Shown piece by piece: positions 28,039-36,986 of a DNA stretch of 64,000 nt; the stretch's first letter is position 1; each line of letters opens with the position of its first letter. The stretch comes from an uncultured Bacteroidales bacterium. GTDB lineage: Bacteria; Bacteroidota; Bacteroidia; Bacteroidales; FEN-979. The position numbers were made by a program, and so were the translations under genes. The stretch lies in contig CAIKNA010000208.1 in the NCBI GenBank assembly GCA_903828645.1, positions 1-64,000 on the forward strand, given 5' to 3'. The notes beneath the pieces were generated by a model, which had not been told where the DNA came from, did no database searches, and worked only from the letters and a program-made list of their open reading frames with translations.

Positions 28039-29025
28039 TCAGACCATGTTCGCTGCGTTCAGATTTATCTTTTCAATGATTTTGTAAGCAACTTCCAGCG
28101 CACTGTAACCGTCGTTTATTGTGACCATGGGAATGGTATTGTTGGTGATTGCCGCATTGAAACTTTCCAGTTCAGCTTTGATGGCATTCAGTGGTTTGAT
28201 TTCAGGCTTTTCGAAATTAATCTGTTTTGAACCGCGACCGGGTCCCAGTTCAAGGATAAATCCCAAAGGGGGGGAGTCGGTACTCACATCATTGATCTTT
28301 ACAACCTCAAGTTCCTTTTTCAGAAAATCAACTGAAATATAAGCATCTCTCTGGAAGAACCTGGATTTCCGCATGTTTTTCAAGGAGATTCGGCTTGCGG
28401 TCAGGTTTGCCACACACCCGTTGTCGAATTCGATCCTGGCATTGGCGATATCAGGCGTATCACTTACAACCGCCACCCCGCTGGCACTGATTTTTTTAAT
28501 ATTGCTTTTAACAACACTAAGTACGATATCGATGTCGTGGATCATCAGGTCAAGAATGACAGGGACATCTGTTCCCCGCGGATTGAACTGGGCAAGACGG
28601 TGACTTTCGATGAACATGGGCCGGTCGAATGCAGCTTCGGCAGCAAGAAAAGCGGGGTTGAAACGTTCGACATGGCCAACCTGCACTTTAACATTTGCTT
28701 CCCGCGCAATCTTGATCAATTCGCGGGCCTCTTCCAGGGTTGTAACGATCGGTTTTTCAATAAAGACGTGCCGGCATTTTTTCAAAGCCCTTGAGGCACA
28801 TTCAAAATGTGAAATCGTAGGTGTGACAATGTCAACAACATCAACAGCATCTATCAGGTCATCCAGGGATGTCCATTTTTTTACACCAAATTCCTGTTCG
28901 ATTTTTTCAGCATTGGCTTCATCCGGATCATAAAATCCGACAAGGTCAAATTCAGGTATTTCCTTGATGCATTTCAGGTGAATTTTACCAAGATGCCCGG
29001 CTCCCAGCACTCCGATTTTCAGCAT
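28039..29025 (-). CDS. Gfo/Idh/MocA-family NAD(P)-dependent oxidoreductase
   Basis: A 328-residue cytoplasmic dehydrogenase. Rossmann motif GVLGAGHLGKIHLKCI opens the protein, EKPI lies near 94 and VGHVERFNPAF near 120, as in sugar or inositol dehydrogenases. The substrate is unknown; its position upstream of a polyprenyl sugar transferase makes a nucleotide-sugar or precursor sugar possible. First gene of the minus-strand trio. Confidence 0.85.
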   Translation of the reverse strand: MLKIGVLGAGHLGKIHLKCIKEIPEFDLVGFYDPDEANAEKIEQEFGVKKWTSLDDLIDAVDVVDIVTPTISHFECASRALKKCRHVFIEKPIVTTLEEARELIKIAREANVKVQVGHVERFNPAFLAAEAAFDRPMFIESHRLAQFNPRGTDVPVILDLMIHDIDIVLSVVKSNIKKISASGVAVVSDTPDIANARIEFDNGCVANLTASRISLKNMRKSRFFQRDAYISVDFLKKELEVVKINDVSTDSPPLGFILELGPGRGSKQINFEKPEIKPLNAIKAELESFNAAITNNTIPMVTINDGYSALEVAYKIIEKINLNAANMV

Positions 29026-29039
29026 TTTATTTTTTTTTA

Positions 29040-29047
29040 CAAAGGTA
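29040..29047 (-). promoter_or_regulatory. -7 box TACCTTTG of the oxidoreductase gene
   Basis: Perfect TAnnTTTG on the minus strand, 14 bases before the start codon at 29025, predicting a very short leader. No clear -33 box. On the plus strand, TATTTTCG at 29072-29079 is a 7/8 match that could serve pcm. Confidence 0.45.
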
Positions 29048-29104
29048 GGTTTTTACCCTGACTGAATTTAGTATTTTCGTGAAAAATTTAACACCCCAAA
29101 AGAG

Positions 29105-29773
29105 ATGGCAATCGCTAAACCGGCTGACTCATACCGGCATCAGGGACTGAGGAAGTTGCTGGTTCAAAATATCAGGGCAAAGGGAATTTCGGATGTGCAG
29201 GTTCTTGCAGCCCTGGAAACGGTACCGCGTCATTTCTTTTTCGATTCCTCCTTCCTGGAATATGCTTACGAAGACAAGCCATTCCCGATCGGGGCCGGCC
29301 AGACCATTTCGCAACCCTACACCGTCGCATTTCAAACAGAATTGCTGCAGATCAGGAGAAACGACAAAGTACTTGAAATCGGAACCGGATCAGGTTACCA
29401 GGCGTGCATCCTCGCCGAACTCGGGGCAAAGGTCTTCTCGGTTGAACGTCAGAAAACCTTGTTTGACCGGACCAGCAAATTCCTGCCCGTGGTTGGCTAC
29501 CCATCCATTAAAACCTTCTTCGGCGACGGGTATAAGGGACTTCCCGCTTATGCCCCTTTTGATAAAATGATTGTAACCGCTGCCGCACCTTATGTTCCGG
29601 ATGCGCTGCTGGATCAACTCAAACCCGGCGGTATCCTGGTAATTCCCGTAGGCGCCAACGAGGTGCAAATCATGACCACTTTTACAAAAAATCCGGACAA
29701 CACCTTCGCAAAAAAAGAGTACGGAGCTTTCCGCTTTGTGCCCATGCTTGAAGACAAAGCAAAAGAATTATGA
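29105..29773 (+). CDS. pcm: Protein-L-isoaspartate O-methyltransferase
   Basis: A 222-residue cytoplasmic repair enzyme that methylates isoaspartyl residues using SAM. Family signatures: VPRHFFFDSSFLEYAYEDKP, the GAGQTISQPYTVAFQTELL block, SAM motif EIGTGSGYQACILAELG, and VTAAAPYVPDALLDQLKPGG. Length is standard. It is monocistronic between divergent and convergent neighbours; its stop lies 11 bases from the stop of ccmF. Confidence 0.93.
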   Translation: MAIAKPADSYRHQGLRKLLVQNIRAKGISDVQVLAALETVPRHFFFDSSFLEYAYEDKPFPIGAGQTISQPYTVAFQTELLQIRRNDKVLEIGTGSGYQACILAELGAKVFSVERQKTLFDRTSKFLPVVGYPSIKTFFGDGYKGLPAYAPFDKMIVTAAAPYVPDALLDQLKPGGILVIPVGANEVQIMTTFTKNPDNTFAKKEYGAFRFVPMLEDKAKEL

Positions 29774-29784
29774 ATTTCCCGGCT

Positions 29785-31842
29785 TCAGGAATTGCCGAGC
29801 CAGCGCTTGCGGGCCCTCCTGGTAAAAGCAATGGCAAATCCCGTGATCATGATCACTGATCCAAGCCACAATACGTTGATATAGGGATTCATGATGGCTT
29901 TGATCACGATATAATCGGGTTCCTTCGACACATTGGCAATGTAGGTATAGTAGTCGCGTCCCGGGAAGTGCCGCGTGTCGGGATTGTAAACAGCTCCCAT
30001 CTTGGGATGAACGTTTACCGAGGGATGCAGCGAAAATTCAAGATTGTATTTACCACGGCTCTTTGTCAGGAAATCGACCCGGTATACCGTTGTGTTTCCT
30101 TCCGGTTTGTTGCTTACATAGGAAACATAAAAGTCATTCATATGCAACGTATCGTTACGCATCAGCACAAGGTTTTCGGCATTTGTGCGGCTGTCGCCAA
30201 GATCAAATTTCGACGTGTTGGTTGAAATAACCTTTGAATTGGAGAAGGTAAGCACTGTGCCAAGCACAAAAACCACAAAACCGATATGGGTTGTAACCGC
30301 ACCGATGTTCCTTGGTTTGGTGGCAAGGAACAGCATGTTGTAAAGCGATGACAACAGCGCAAAAAGGGTAAAAACAATCAGCAGGATGAAGTTCATCCCG
30401 GTCACGGCCCCGGTTAAAACCAGCGGGATACACAGGATGATTGATGCAGTGAGCGGGATGAATAACTTTTTTAAAAATTGCCCCGGATCATTTGAATTGT
30501 AGGTCAAAAACTGACTGAAAGCAATAAAAGCAGCAACCAGCAATGCATAGGGCATCTGCCAGTGGTTGTAAAATCCAACCCGGTCGACCGGGGGAGCGAT
30601 GCTTGTGTGAAACAGGCTGTTGAAAACAGGGATCGATGTTGTGAAGACAATCTGGAAGGCCGCAAGCACCAGGATGATTGACCCGATAAACATCCAGAAT
30701 TCACGCGACAACAGGACATCCTGTTTTGCGGTATGGAACTTCCGGAAATTGACACCGATCATCACCACCATCATCGCCAGGAATACAAGGAGGTAGACCA
30801 GGAGTTGCAGCGTCATGCCATTATCGCCGAAAGAGTGGGCGGAGGTATCGGCCAGAACGCCGCTTCGCGTCAGGAAACTGGCATACAATACCAGCACGTA
30901 TGAGAATGTTACCAGCACATAGGCTGCAAGCAATGCATAATTCTGCCTTCTTGCGATCAGCATGAAATGCAGCCCGGCTACCAGGGTCATCCAGGGAACC
31001 AGGGATGAGTTTTCAACCGGATCCCACGACCAGAAACCACCGAAGGTGAGTGAAACATAGGCCCAGGCTCCCCCGAGCAATATCCCCGCTCCCAGCATCA
31101 GCAGGGCAAAAAGGGTCCAAGGCAGCGCCCGGCCGATCCAGGTGTGGTAATCTTTTTTTAAAAACGAGGCAATGGCATAACTGAACGGGACCAGCGACAG
31201 GGCGTAACCGAGAAATAAGATAGGCGGGTGGATGGTCATCCAGATATTTTCGAGCAATGGGTTTAACCCGTTCCCGTCGCCCAGCATGGTCACGTAGTTG
31301 GGCATGGCAAAAATGGTTCCGTCAATGTTATCAACGGTATGTCTGAGCAGGTTAAAAGGAGTTGTCCCGATCCTTATTCCGAAAAGAGTTACCCCCAGAA
31401 GCATGGAAGTGACAAAAACCTGGGAAAGTGAAAAAACAAGCATCACCGGGGATTCCCATTTGCGAGCAAGTCTAAGCAACACCAGCCCTATCAGTGCCTG
31501 CCATAACGCCCAAACCAGGAAACTTCCCTCCTGACCTGCCCAGAAACAGGAGACGATATACTTGAGTGGCAACTCTTTGGAAGAATATTGCCAGACGTAG
31601 GAGTACTCAAAATAGTGGTTAAAAATGATGAAATAGAGCGCAACGGCAACTGCAACAATGGAAATTGCATGGGCGAGGTACACCCCCCGGGCGGCAGACA
31701 ACCAAATTCGGCGGTTATCATTGCGGTAAAAAGCCAGTATGTAAAATAGCGTCGCCAGAATTGCGGTTCCAAATCCCAGCCAGACAAAAAATTTCCCGAT
31801 CTCCCCCGGTAAAAGGTGCTCACCAATATATGTAACGTTCAT
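29785..31842 (-). CDS. ccmF: Cytochrome c maturation heme lyase, CcmF/CcsA family
   Basis: A 685-residue polytopic membrane protein. The heme-handling WWD motif FGGFWSWDPVENSSLVPWM is intact, with conserved His-containing loops on each side (HPPILFLGY and FLTRSGVLADTSAHSF). It attaches heme to apocytochromes c in the periplasm, needed by the c-type cytochromes encoded at 48-54 kb. I chose the ATG at 31842 (MNVTYIGEHLL): the longer frame to 32091 runs antisense through the neighbouring gene and lacks family character, and a promoter sits just before 31842. Confidence 0.9.
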   Translation of the reverse strand: MNVTYIGEHLLPGEIGKFFVWLGFGTAILATLFYILAFYRNDNRRIWLSAARGVYLAHAISIVAVAVALYFIIFNHYFEYSYVWQYSSKELPLKYIVSCFWAGQEGSFLVWALWQALIGLVLLRLARKWESPVMLVFSLSQVFVTSMLLGVTLFGIRIGTTPFNLLRHTVDNIDGTIFAMPNYVTMLGDGNGLNPLLENIWMTIHPPILFLGYALSLVPFSYAIASFLKKDYHTWIGRALPWTLFALLMLGAGILLGGAWAYVSLTFGGFWSWDPVENSSLVPWMTLVAGLHFMLIARRQNYALLAAYVLVTFSYVLVLYASFLTRSGVLADTSAHSFGDNGMTLQLLVYLLVFLAMMVVMIGVNFRKFHTAKQDVLLSREFWMFIGSIILVLAAFQIVFTTSIPVFNSLFHTSIAPPVDRVGFYNHWQMPYALLVAAFIAFSQFLTYNSNDPGQFLKKLFIPLTASIILCIPLVLTGAVTGMNFILLIVFTLFALLSSLYNMLFLATKPRNIGAVTTHIGFVVFVLGTVLTFSNSKVISTNTSKFDLGDSRTNAENLVLMRNDTLHMNDFYVSYVSNKPEGNTTVYRVDFLTKSRGKYNLEFSLHPSVNVHPKMGAVYNPDTRHFPGRDYYTYIANVSKEPDYIVIKAIMNPYINVLWLGSVIMITGFAIAFTRRARKRWLGNS

Positions 31843-31863
31843 GCAGCTCTTCAAATTTGTCGG

Positions 31864-31892
31864 CAAAATTAAGCTTTTCATCCATTTACAAA
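31864..31892 (-). promoter_or_regulatory. Promoter of ccmF
   Basis: On the minus strand TTTG (31889-31892) is followed after 17 bases by TAATTTTG (31864-31871, perfect TAnnTTTG), 21 bases before the ccmF start. Confidence 0.6.
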
Positions 31893-31904
31893 CTGCATCA
31901 TTCG

Positions 31905-31922
31905 TAATTTTGCCTAATTTTG
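31905..31922 (+). promoter_or_regulatory. Two tandem -7 boxes TAATTTTG upstream of dsbD
   Basis: TAATTTTG occurs at 31905-31912 and again at 31915-31922, ten bases apart, 20 bases before the dsbD start. Both are perfect TAnnTTTG matches; no TTTG -33 box is at the usual distance. Confidence 0.5.
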
Positions 31923-31942
31923 CCTCTCCTAATTTCTTACGG

Positions 31943-34036
31943 ATGAAAAAAGTTCTGATCGGTCTGATGGCTTTGGTGGTCTTCCCACTGCTCTCGTTTT
32001 CACAAATCCTTGATCCGGTAAAATGGACCTTCAGGACTGAGCAATCAAAACCTGATGAGGCGACCCTGGTACTGACTGCCCATGCCGACAAGAACTGGCA
32101 TCTTTATTCACAGGATATCCCGGAAGGCGGTCCGATACCTACCACCTTTGTTTTTACCAAGAACCAGAACTACAAACTTGAGGGGAAGGTCCAGGAGGGC
32201 AAACCGATTGAGGAGAATGATCCCATGTTTAAAATGGTCCTCAAGTACTTTGCCGATAAGGCGGTTTTCAAACAGAAGATCAAGGTTTTAAGCCCCGGGG
32301 ACTTTGTCATTAAGGGCTCCCTCAACTTCATGTGCTGCGATGATAAGCAATGTCTGCCTCCCGGTGATGTGGACTTTGAGTTTCACATCAGGGGGAACCC
32401 CGACGCCACCAAAGTTGCTGCCAAACCGGCCATAGATACCCTCGCCGCCACCCATCCCGACACAATGAAAAAGGCCGCTGCATTGACTGCCAGGGCCGAT
32501 TCGGCAGCAAAAAAAAAGGAGCAGACCAGGCTTGGAGAGACCGCTGCCGACCAGGCAGCAAACCAGTCGCTCCTTTGGTTTTTCTTCATCTCTTTCCTGG
32601 CCGGATTGCTGGCCATCATCACTCCCTGTGTTTTCCCGATGATCCCCATGACTGTTACATTTTTCATGCACGACACCACCAGCAGGAGGAAAGCGCGGCT
32701 TGAAGCAATTGTTTACGGTCTTTCGATCATCGTCATCTACATGGTCCTGGGCATTGTCGTCGCCGTGACCCTTGGTGCCAACTTTAATAATTTCATCAGC
32801 ACACACTGGCTCCCGAATGTTTTTTTCTTTATTATTTTCATGGTTTTCGCCGCATCCTTCCTGGGGATGTTTGAAATCACCCTGCCGAGCTGGATCGTGA
32901 ACAAAGCCGACAAACAGGCGGATAAAGGCGGGTATGGTGGTGCCTTTTTCATGGCCTTTACGCTGGTGCTTGTTTCATTTTCCTGCACGGGCCCCATTGT
33001 GGGTGCCATCCTTGTAAAATCGGCCGGTGGCGCCCTGCTGATGCCAATCATCGGGATGCTTGGTTTTTCACTCGCATTTGCGCTGCCTTTCGGACTCTTT
33101 GCTTTTTTCCCCTCGTGGCTGCACGGGCTCCCGAAGTCGGGCGGATGGCTGAATTCGGTGAAGGTGGTGCTGGGATTTCTTGAACTGGCGCTTGGATTGA
33201 AATTTCTCAGCATTGCTGACCAGACCTACCACTGGCATATTCTCGACCGGGAAGTTTACCTTGCATTCTGGATCGTCATCTTTTTCCTGATGGGATTGTA
33301 CCTTCTGGGCAAACTCAAATTCAACCACGATTCCGACCTGCCTTACATCAGCGTGCCGCGAATCATCCTTTCCATCATCGTTTTCAGCTTCGTGGTTTAC
33401 ATGATCCCCGGCATGTGGGGCGCCCCTTTGAAAGCACTTTCAGGATACCTTCCTCCTGCTACTTACCAGGATTTCGATCTCAATGCCATTGTTCAAAAAG
33501 AGGTAAGGACCATCAACACCGGCGGAGGAGGGCCACAATCCGCCAGTGCACTTTGCGACAAACCCAAATATGGCGATTTCCTTAAACTCCCCCACGGCCT
33601 GGAAGGATATTTTGATTACCGGCAGGCACTTGCATGCGCTAAAAAACAGAACAAACCGGTTTTCATTGATTTTACCGGACACGGGTGCGTCAACTGCCGT
33701 GAAATGGAGGCCAATGTTTGGTCCGACCCCCAGGTGCTGAAGCGTCTGCGTGAAAATTTCATCGTGAGCGCCCTGTATGTCGATGATAAGACTGATCTTC
33801 CTGAAAACGAGTGGATCACTTCGAAGTATGACAGGAAAGTTAAAAAAACCATCGGCAAAATATTCGCCGATCTCCAGATCACCCGGTTTAATGTCAATTC
33901 ACAGCCATATTATGTCCTGCTCGACACCAGCGGCAACCTGCTTACCTCCCCGCGGGCATACAACCTCGATGTTGATGCTTTCGTGAAATTCCTGGACACG
34001 GCTGTTGAGAAATTTAACAAACAGCAGCACAAATAA
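31943..34036 (+). CDS. dsbD: Thiol:disulfide interchange protein, DsbD-like
   Basis: A 697-residue inner-membrane protein that carries electrons from cytoplasmic thioredoxin to periplasmic disulfides. Signal peptide (about 1-20); N-terminal DsbD-alpha type domain with a Cys pair in CCDDKQC (about 130); a transmembrane CcdA-like domain with PCVFPMIP and SCTGPIVG; and a C-terminal thioredoxin-like domain with active site GCVNC (about 570). The start at 31943 gives a proper signal peptide, while the longer frame overlaps ccmF. Reduction of apocytochrome thiols would fit its divergent pairing with ccmF. sucA starts one base after its stop. Confidence 0.92.
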   Translation: MKKVLIGLMALVVFPLLSFSQILDPVKWTFRTEQSKPDEATLVLTAHADKNWHLYSQDIPEGGPIPTTFVFTKNQNYKLEGKVQEGKPIEENDPMFKMVLKYFADKAVFKQKIKVLSPGDFVIKGSLNFMCCDDKQCLPPGDVDFEFHIRGNPDATKVAAKPAIDTLAATHPDTMKKAAALTARADSAAKKKEQTRLGETAADQAANQSLLWFFFISFLAGLLAIITPCVFPMIPMTVTFFMHDTTSRRKARLEAIVYGLSIIVIYMVLGIVVAVTLGANFNNFISTHWLPNVFFFIIFMVFAASFLGMFEITLPSWIVNKADKQADKGGYGGAFFMAFTLVLVSFSCTGPIVGAILVKSAGGALLMPIIGMLGFSLAFALPFGLFAFFPSWLHGLPKSGGWLNSVKVVLGFLELALGLKFLSIADQTYHWHILDREVYLAFWIVIFFLMGLYLLGKLKFNHDSDLPYISVPRIILSIIVFSFVVYMIPGMWGAPLKALSGYLPPATYQDFDLNAIVQKEVRTINTGGGGPQSASALCDKPKYGDFLKLPHGLEGYFDYRQALACAKKQNKPVFIDFTGHGCVNCREMEANVWSDPQVLKRLRENFIVSALYVDDKTDLPENEWITSKYDRKVKKTIGKIFADLQITRFNVNSQPYYVLLDTSGNLLTSPRAYNLDVDAFVKFLDTAVEKFNKQQHK

Positions 34037-34037
34037 T

Positions 34038-36833
34038 ATGGATAAATTCACCTATTTGAATCAACCAGACAACTCGGTTATTGACGGGCTTTATGAACAA
34101 TACCAACACGATCCATTGTCGGTGGATGAGAGCTGGCGAAAATTCTTTGAAGGATTCGAATTCTGCCAGGCCAATTTCAAGACAGGCCAGGGCAATGCAT
34201 ATGTGGTTCCAAACGAATTCAAAGTAATAAACCTCATCAATGGATACCGTGCCAGGGGGCACCTGTTCACCAGGACAAACCCTGTAAGAACCCGCCGGAA
34301 ATATCTCCCAACACTGGATATTGAGAATTTCGGGCTCTCCAGAGACGAAATGCAGAAGACCTTCCAGGCAGGGAAAGAACTGGGACTTGGAAATGCAAAA
34401 CTCTCTGAGATCGTCGCCCACCTGCAGAAAACATATTGCCAGTCAATTGGCGTGGAGTATCACTATATACGCCGTCCGGAAGTGGTGGAATGGTTTAAGG
34501 AAAAGATGGAGCCCCGCCGGAATACGCCCGATTTTTCAACCGTTGAAAAGAGTTCCATTTTGCGGAAACTGGCTGAAGGAGTGCTTTTTGAAAAATTCAT
34601 TCACAAGAAATTTCCCGGCCAGAAGAGTTTCTCGCTGGAAGGGGTAGAATCGCTTATTCCCGCGTTGGATGCTGTGATACAAGAGGGCGCAGAGCTGGGC
34701 ATTGATGAATTTGTCCTGGGCATGGCTCATCGCGGCCGGTTAAACGTGCTCGGCAACATCATGCACAAACCCTTTACCCAGATTTTTTCCGAATTTGAAG
34801 GAAAAGAGTACGAAGACGACGACCTGCTCGGGGATGTGAAATACCACCTTGGATTTTCAAACGACGTCATTACACATAAAGGGAAAAAAGTACATCTAAC
34901 CCTGGCTCCCAATCCATCGCACCTCGAAACAGTCGATGCCATCGTTGAAGGGATTTCCCGGGCCAAAATAGACCACTCCCATGCGGGGGGCAACGACAAG
35001 CTTGCCGCTATCCTCATCCACGGAGATGCCTCCATTTCAGGGCAGGGCATCATTTATGAACTGATCCAGATGGCCGACCTTGAGGGATACAAAACCGGCG
35101 GTACCATTCACCTGGTGGTGAACAACCAGATCGGTTTCACTACCAACTACCTCGATGGCCGGTCGAGTGTTTATTGCACCGATGTGGCAAAGACCATTCA
35201 ATCGCCGATTTTCCATGTGAATGCCGATGATGTGGAAGCCGTTGTTTACACCGTGAAGCTTGCCATGGAATTTCGTGCACAATTTCACAAAGACATCTTC
35301 ATCGACCTCCTCGGATACAGGAAATATGGCCATAACGAAAGTGACGAACCCCGTTTCACCCAGCCTATCCTTTATAAGATCATTGAACAGCACCCCGATC
35401 CGCTTGAGATTTACCTGGATAAACTTGATGCGGAAAACACCCTTCCTTCCCTGGATGTTGCAAGTATAAAAGCTGATATTATTGCCACGCTAGAATATGG
35501 TTTCGACCAGGCCAAAACCATCATCAAGGGCGACATCACTTCATTTCTCGGGAACCAATGGGATGGATTGCGAAAGGCCACACCAGCTGATTTTCAGGCA
35601 TCTCCAATAACGGCAATTGCCGAATCGACACTGCTGGAAATCGGCCGGAAACTGACGGCATTGCCCGATGGTAAAACATTTTTCCGTAAGATCATCAAGA
35701 TGCAGGACGACCGGAAAACCATGCTCGAAACCGGCAAACTCGACTGGGCCATGGGGGAACTTATCGCTTTCGGATCCCTTTTAAATGAAGGGTACCCGGT
35801 GCGGCTGAGCGGCCAGGATTGCCAGCGTGGAACCTTCAGTCACCGCCATGCCGTGCTTACAGTCGAAGATTCTGAAGAAAAATTCATCCCGCTGGAGCAC
35901 CTGTCGCCCGAACAGGGAAAATTAAGCATTTACAATTCGTTGTTGTCTGAATATGGCGTACTTGGCTTTGAATACGGTTATGCCTTTGCCACACCGGGCG
36001 GGTTGACGATCTGGGAAGCCCAGTTTGGTGATTTCAACAATGGTGCGCAGATCGTCATCGACCAGTACATCAGCAGTGCGGAAGACAAATGGAAAGTGAT
36101 GAACGGGGCGGTGCTGCTGTTGCCACATGGGTATGAAGGCCAGGGACCGGAACACTCTTCCGCAAGGATTGAACGGTTTCTTTCGTTATGCGGCCATCAC
36201 AATATGCTGATCGTGAACTGCACCACACCCGCCAATTTCTTTCATGTATTGCGCCGGCAACTTCACTGGCCATTCCGCAAGCCACTGGTGGTGTTTACCC
36301 CGAAGAGCCTGCTTCGCCATCCGCGTTGTATATCCTCCATCAGCGATTTCACCACCGGAAAATTCCGCGAAGTCATCGACGATGCATCGGCCGATCCTGC
36401 AAAGATCCGCAGGGTAGTGCTTTGCTCAGGCAAGGTTTATTACGACATCCTGGAGGAAAAAGAGAAGCTGCAGAAAGAGGATGCAGCCATCATCCGGCTC
36501 GAACAGCTTTATCCGCTTCCCCTCAAACAGCTTCAGACGGTATTTAAAAAGTATTCTCACGCCACCCATTTTGAATGGGTGCAGGAAGAGCCGGTAAACA
36601 TGGGAGCCTGGAAGTTTATATCGCAAAACATGGTGTTTGAAGGTCATGCGGCCATGCCAACCCTCCATCACACCGCACGGCCTGCCAGTGGCAGCCCGGC
36701 GACCGGATCATCGCGCTTGCATAAAATCCAGCAGAGGCTGATCGTTGAAAAGGCGCTGGGGAAATGCACCTGCGAGCATGCAAACGGCTCATGCAGGCTT
36801 CATTGTGCCGAACACGAGTTTCAGATTGTATAA
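34038..36833 (+). CDS. sucA: 2-oxoglutarate dehydrogenase E1 component
   Basis: A 931-residue thiamine-diphosphate enzyme of the TCA cycle. It decarboxylates 2-oxoglutarate and passes succinyl groups to the E2 encoded next. Recognisable: N-terminal DSVIDGLYEQY-type leader, LVNGYRARGHL-like helix (VINLINGYRARGHL), GMAHRGRLNVL, TPP site HGDASISGQG with NNQIGFTT, and SGQDCQRGTFSHRHAV. The ATG at 34038 follows the dsbD stop by one base; the frame is open upstream only through dsbD. Odd feature: the C-terminal 25 residues are Cys/His-rich (KCTCEHANGSCRLHCAEHEF), which is not typical of E1. Confidence 0.95.
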   Translation: MDKFTYLNQPDNSVIDGLYEQYQHDPLSVDESWRKFFEGFEFCQANFKTGQGNAYVVPNEFKVINLINGYRARGHLFTRTNPVRTRRKYLPTLDIENFGLSRDEMQKTFQAGKELGLGNAKLSEIVAHLQKTYCQSIGVEYHYIRRPEVVEWFKEKMEPRRNTPDFSTVEKSSILRKLAEGVLFEKFIHKKFPGQKSFSLEGVESLIPALDAVIQEGAELGIDEFVLGMAHRGRLNVLGNIMHKPFTQIFSEFEGKEYEDDDLLGDVKYHLGFSNDVITHKGKKVHLTLAPNPSHLETVDAIVEGISRAKIDHSHAGGNDKLAAILIHGDASISGQGIIYELIQMADLEGYKTGGTIHLVVNNQIGFTTNYLDGRSSVYCTDVAKTIQSPIFHVNADDVEAVVYTVKLAMEFRAQFHKDIFIDLLGYRKYGHNESDEPRFTQPILYKIIEQHPDPLEIYLDKLDAENTLPSLDVASIKADIIATLEYGFDQAKTIIKGDITSFLGNQWDGLRKATPADFQASPITAIAESTLLEIGRKLTALPDGKTFFRKIIKMQDDRKTMLETGKLDWAMGELIAFGSLLNEGYPVRLSGQDCQRGTFSHRHAVLTVEDSEEKFIPLEHLSPEQGKLSIYNSLLSEYGVLGFEYGYAFATPGGLTIWEAQFGDFNNGAQIVIDQYISSAEDKWKVMNGAVLLLPHGYEGQGPEHSSARIERFLSLCGHHNMLIVNCTTPANFFHVLRRQLHWPFRKPLVVFTPKSLLRHPRCISSISDFTTGKFREVIDDASADPAKIRRVVLCSGKVYYDILEEKEKLQKEDAAIIRLEQLYPLPLKQLQTVFKKYSHATHFEWVQEEPVNMGAWKFISQNMVFEGHAAMPTLHHTARPASGSPATGSSRLHKIQQRLIVEKALGKCTCEHANGSCRLHCAEHEFQIV

Positions 36834-36892
36834 CCATGGGTTATTGACACATTCGTTGTAATTTTGCATTCATAAAATAATGAGTAAAATCC

Positions 36893-36927
36893 GTCACTTG
36901 TCATTTGTCACTTGTCACTTGTCATTT
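36893..36927. repeat. Five tandem copies of a 7-bp unit GTCAYTT
   Basis: GTCACTT, GTCATTT, GTCACTT, GTCACTT, GTCATTT run without interruption in the gap between sucA and sucB. A slippage-prone minisatellite; no regulatory role is evident. Confidence 0.85.
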
Positions 36928-36986
36928 GCCAATGAAAGGATTACTCCTCCCTCACTCTTAACCATGTATCATAAAGCCCATAGTCT

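Noticed and set aside
29785-32091. Longer ccmF reading frame starting at 32091
   Set aside because: The extra 83 codons run antisense through dsbD and its promoter and show no family character; the ATG at 31842 is preceded by a promoter.
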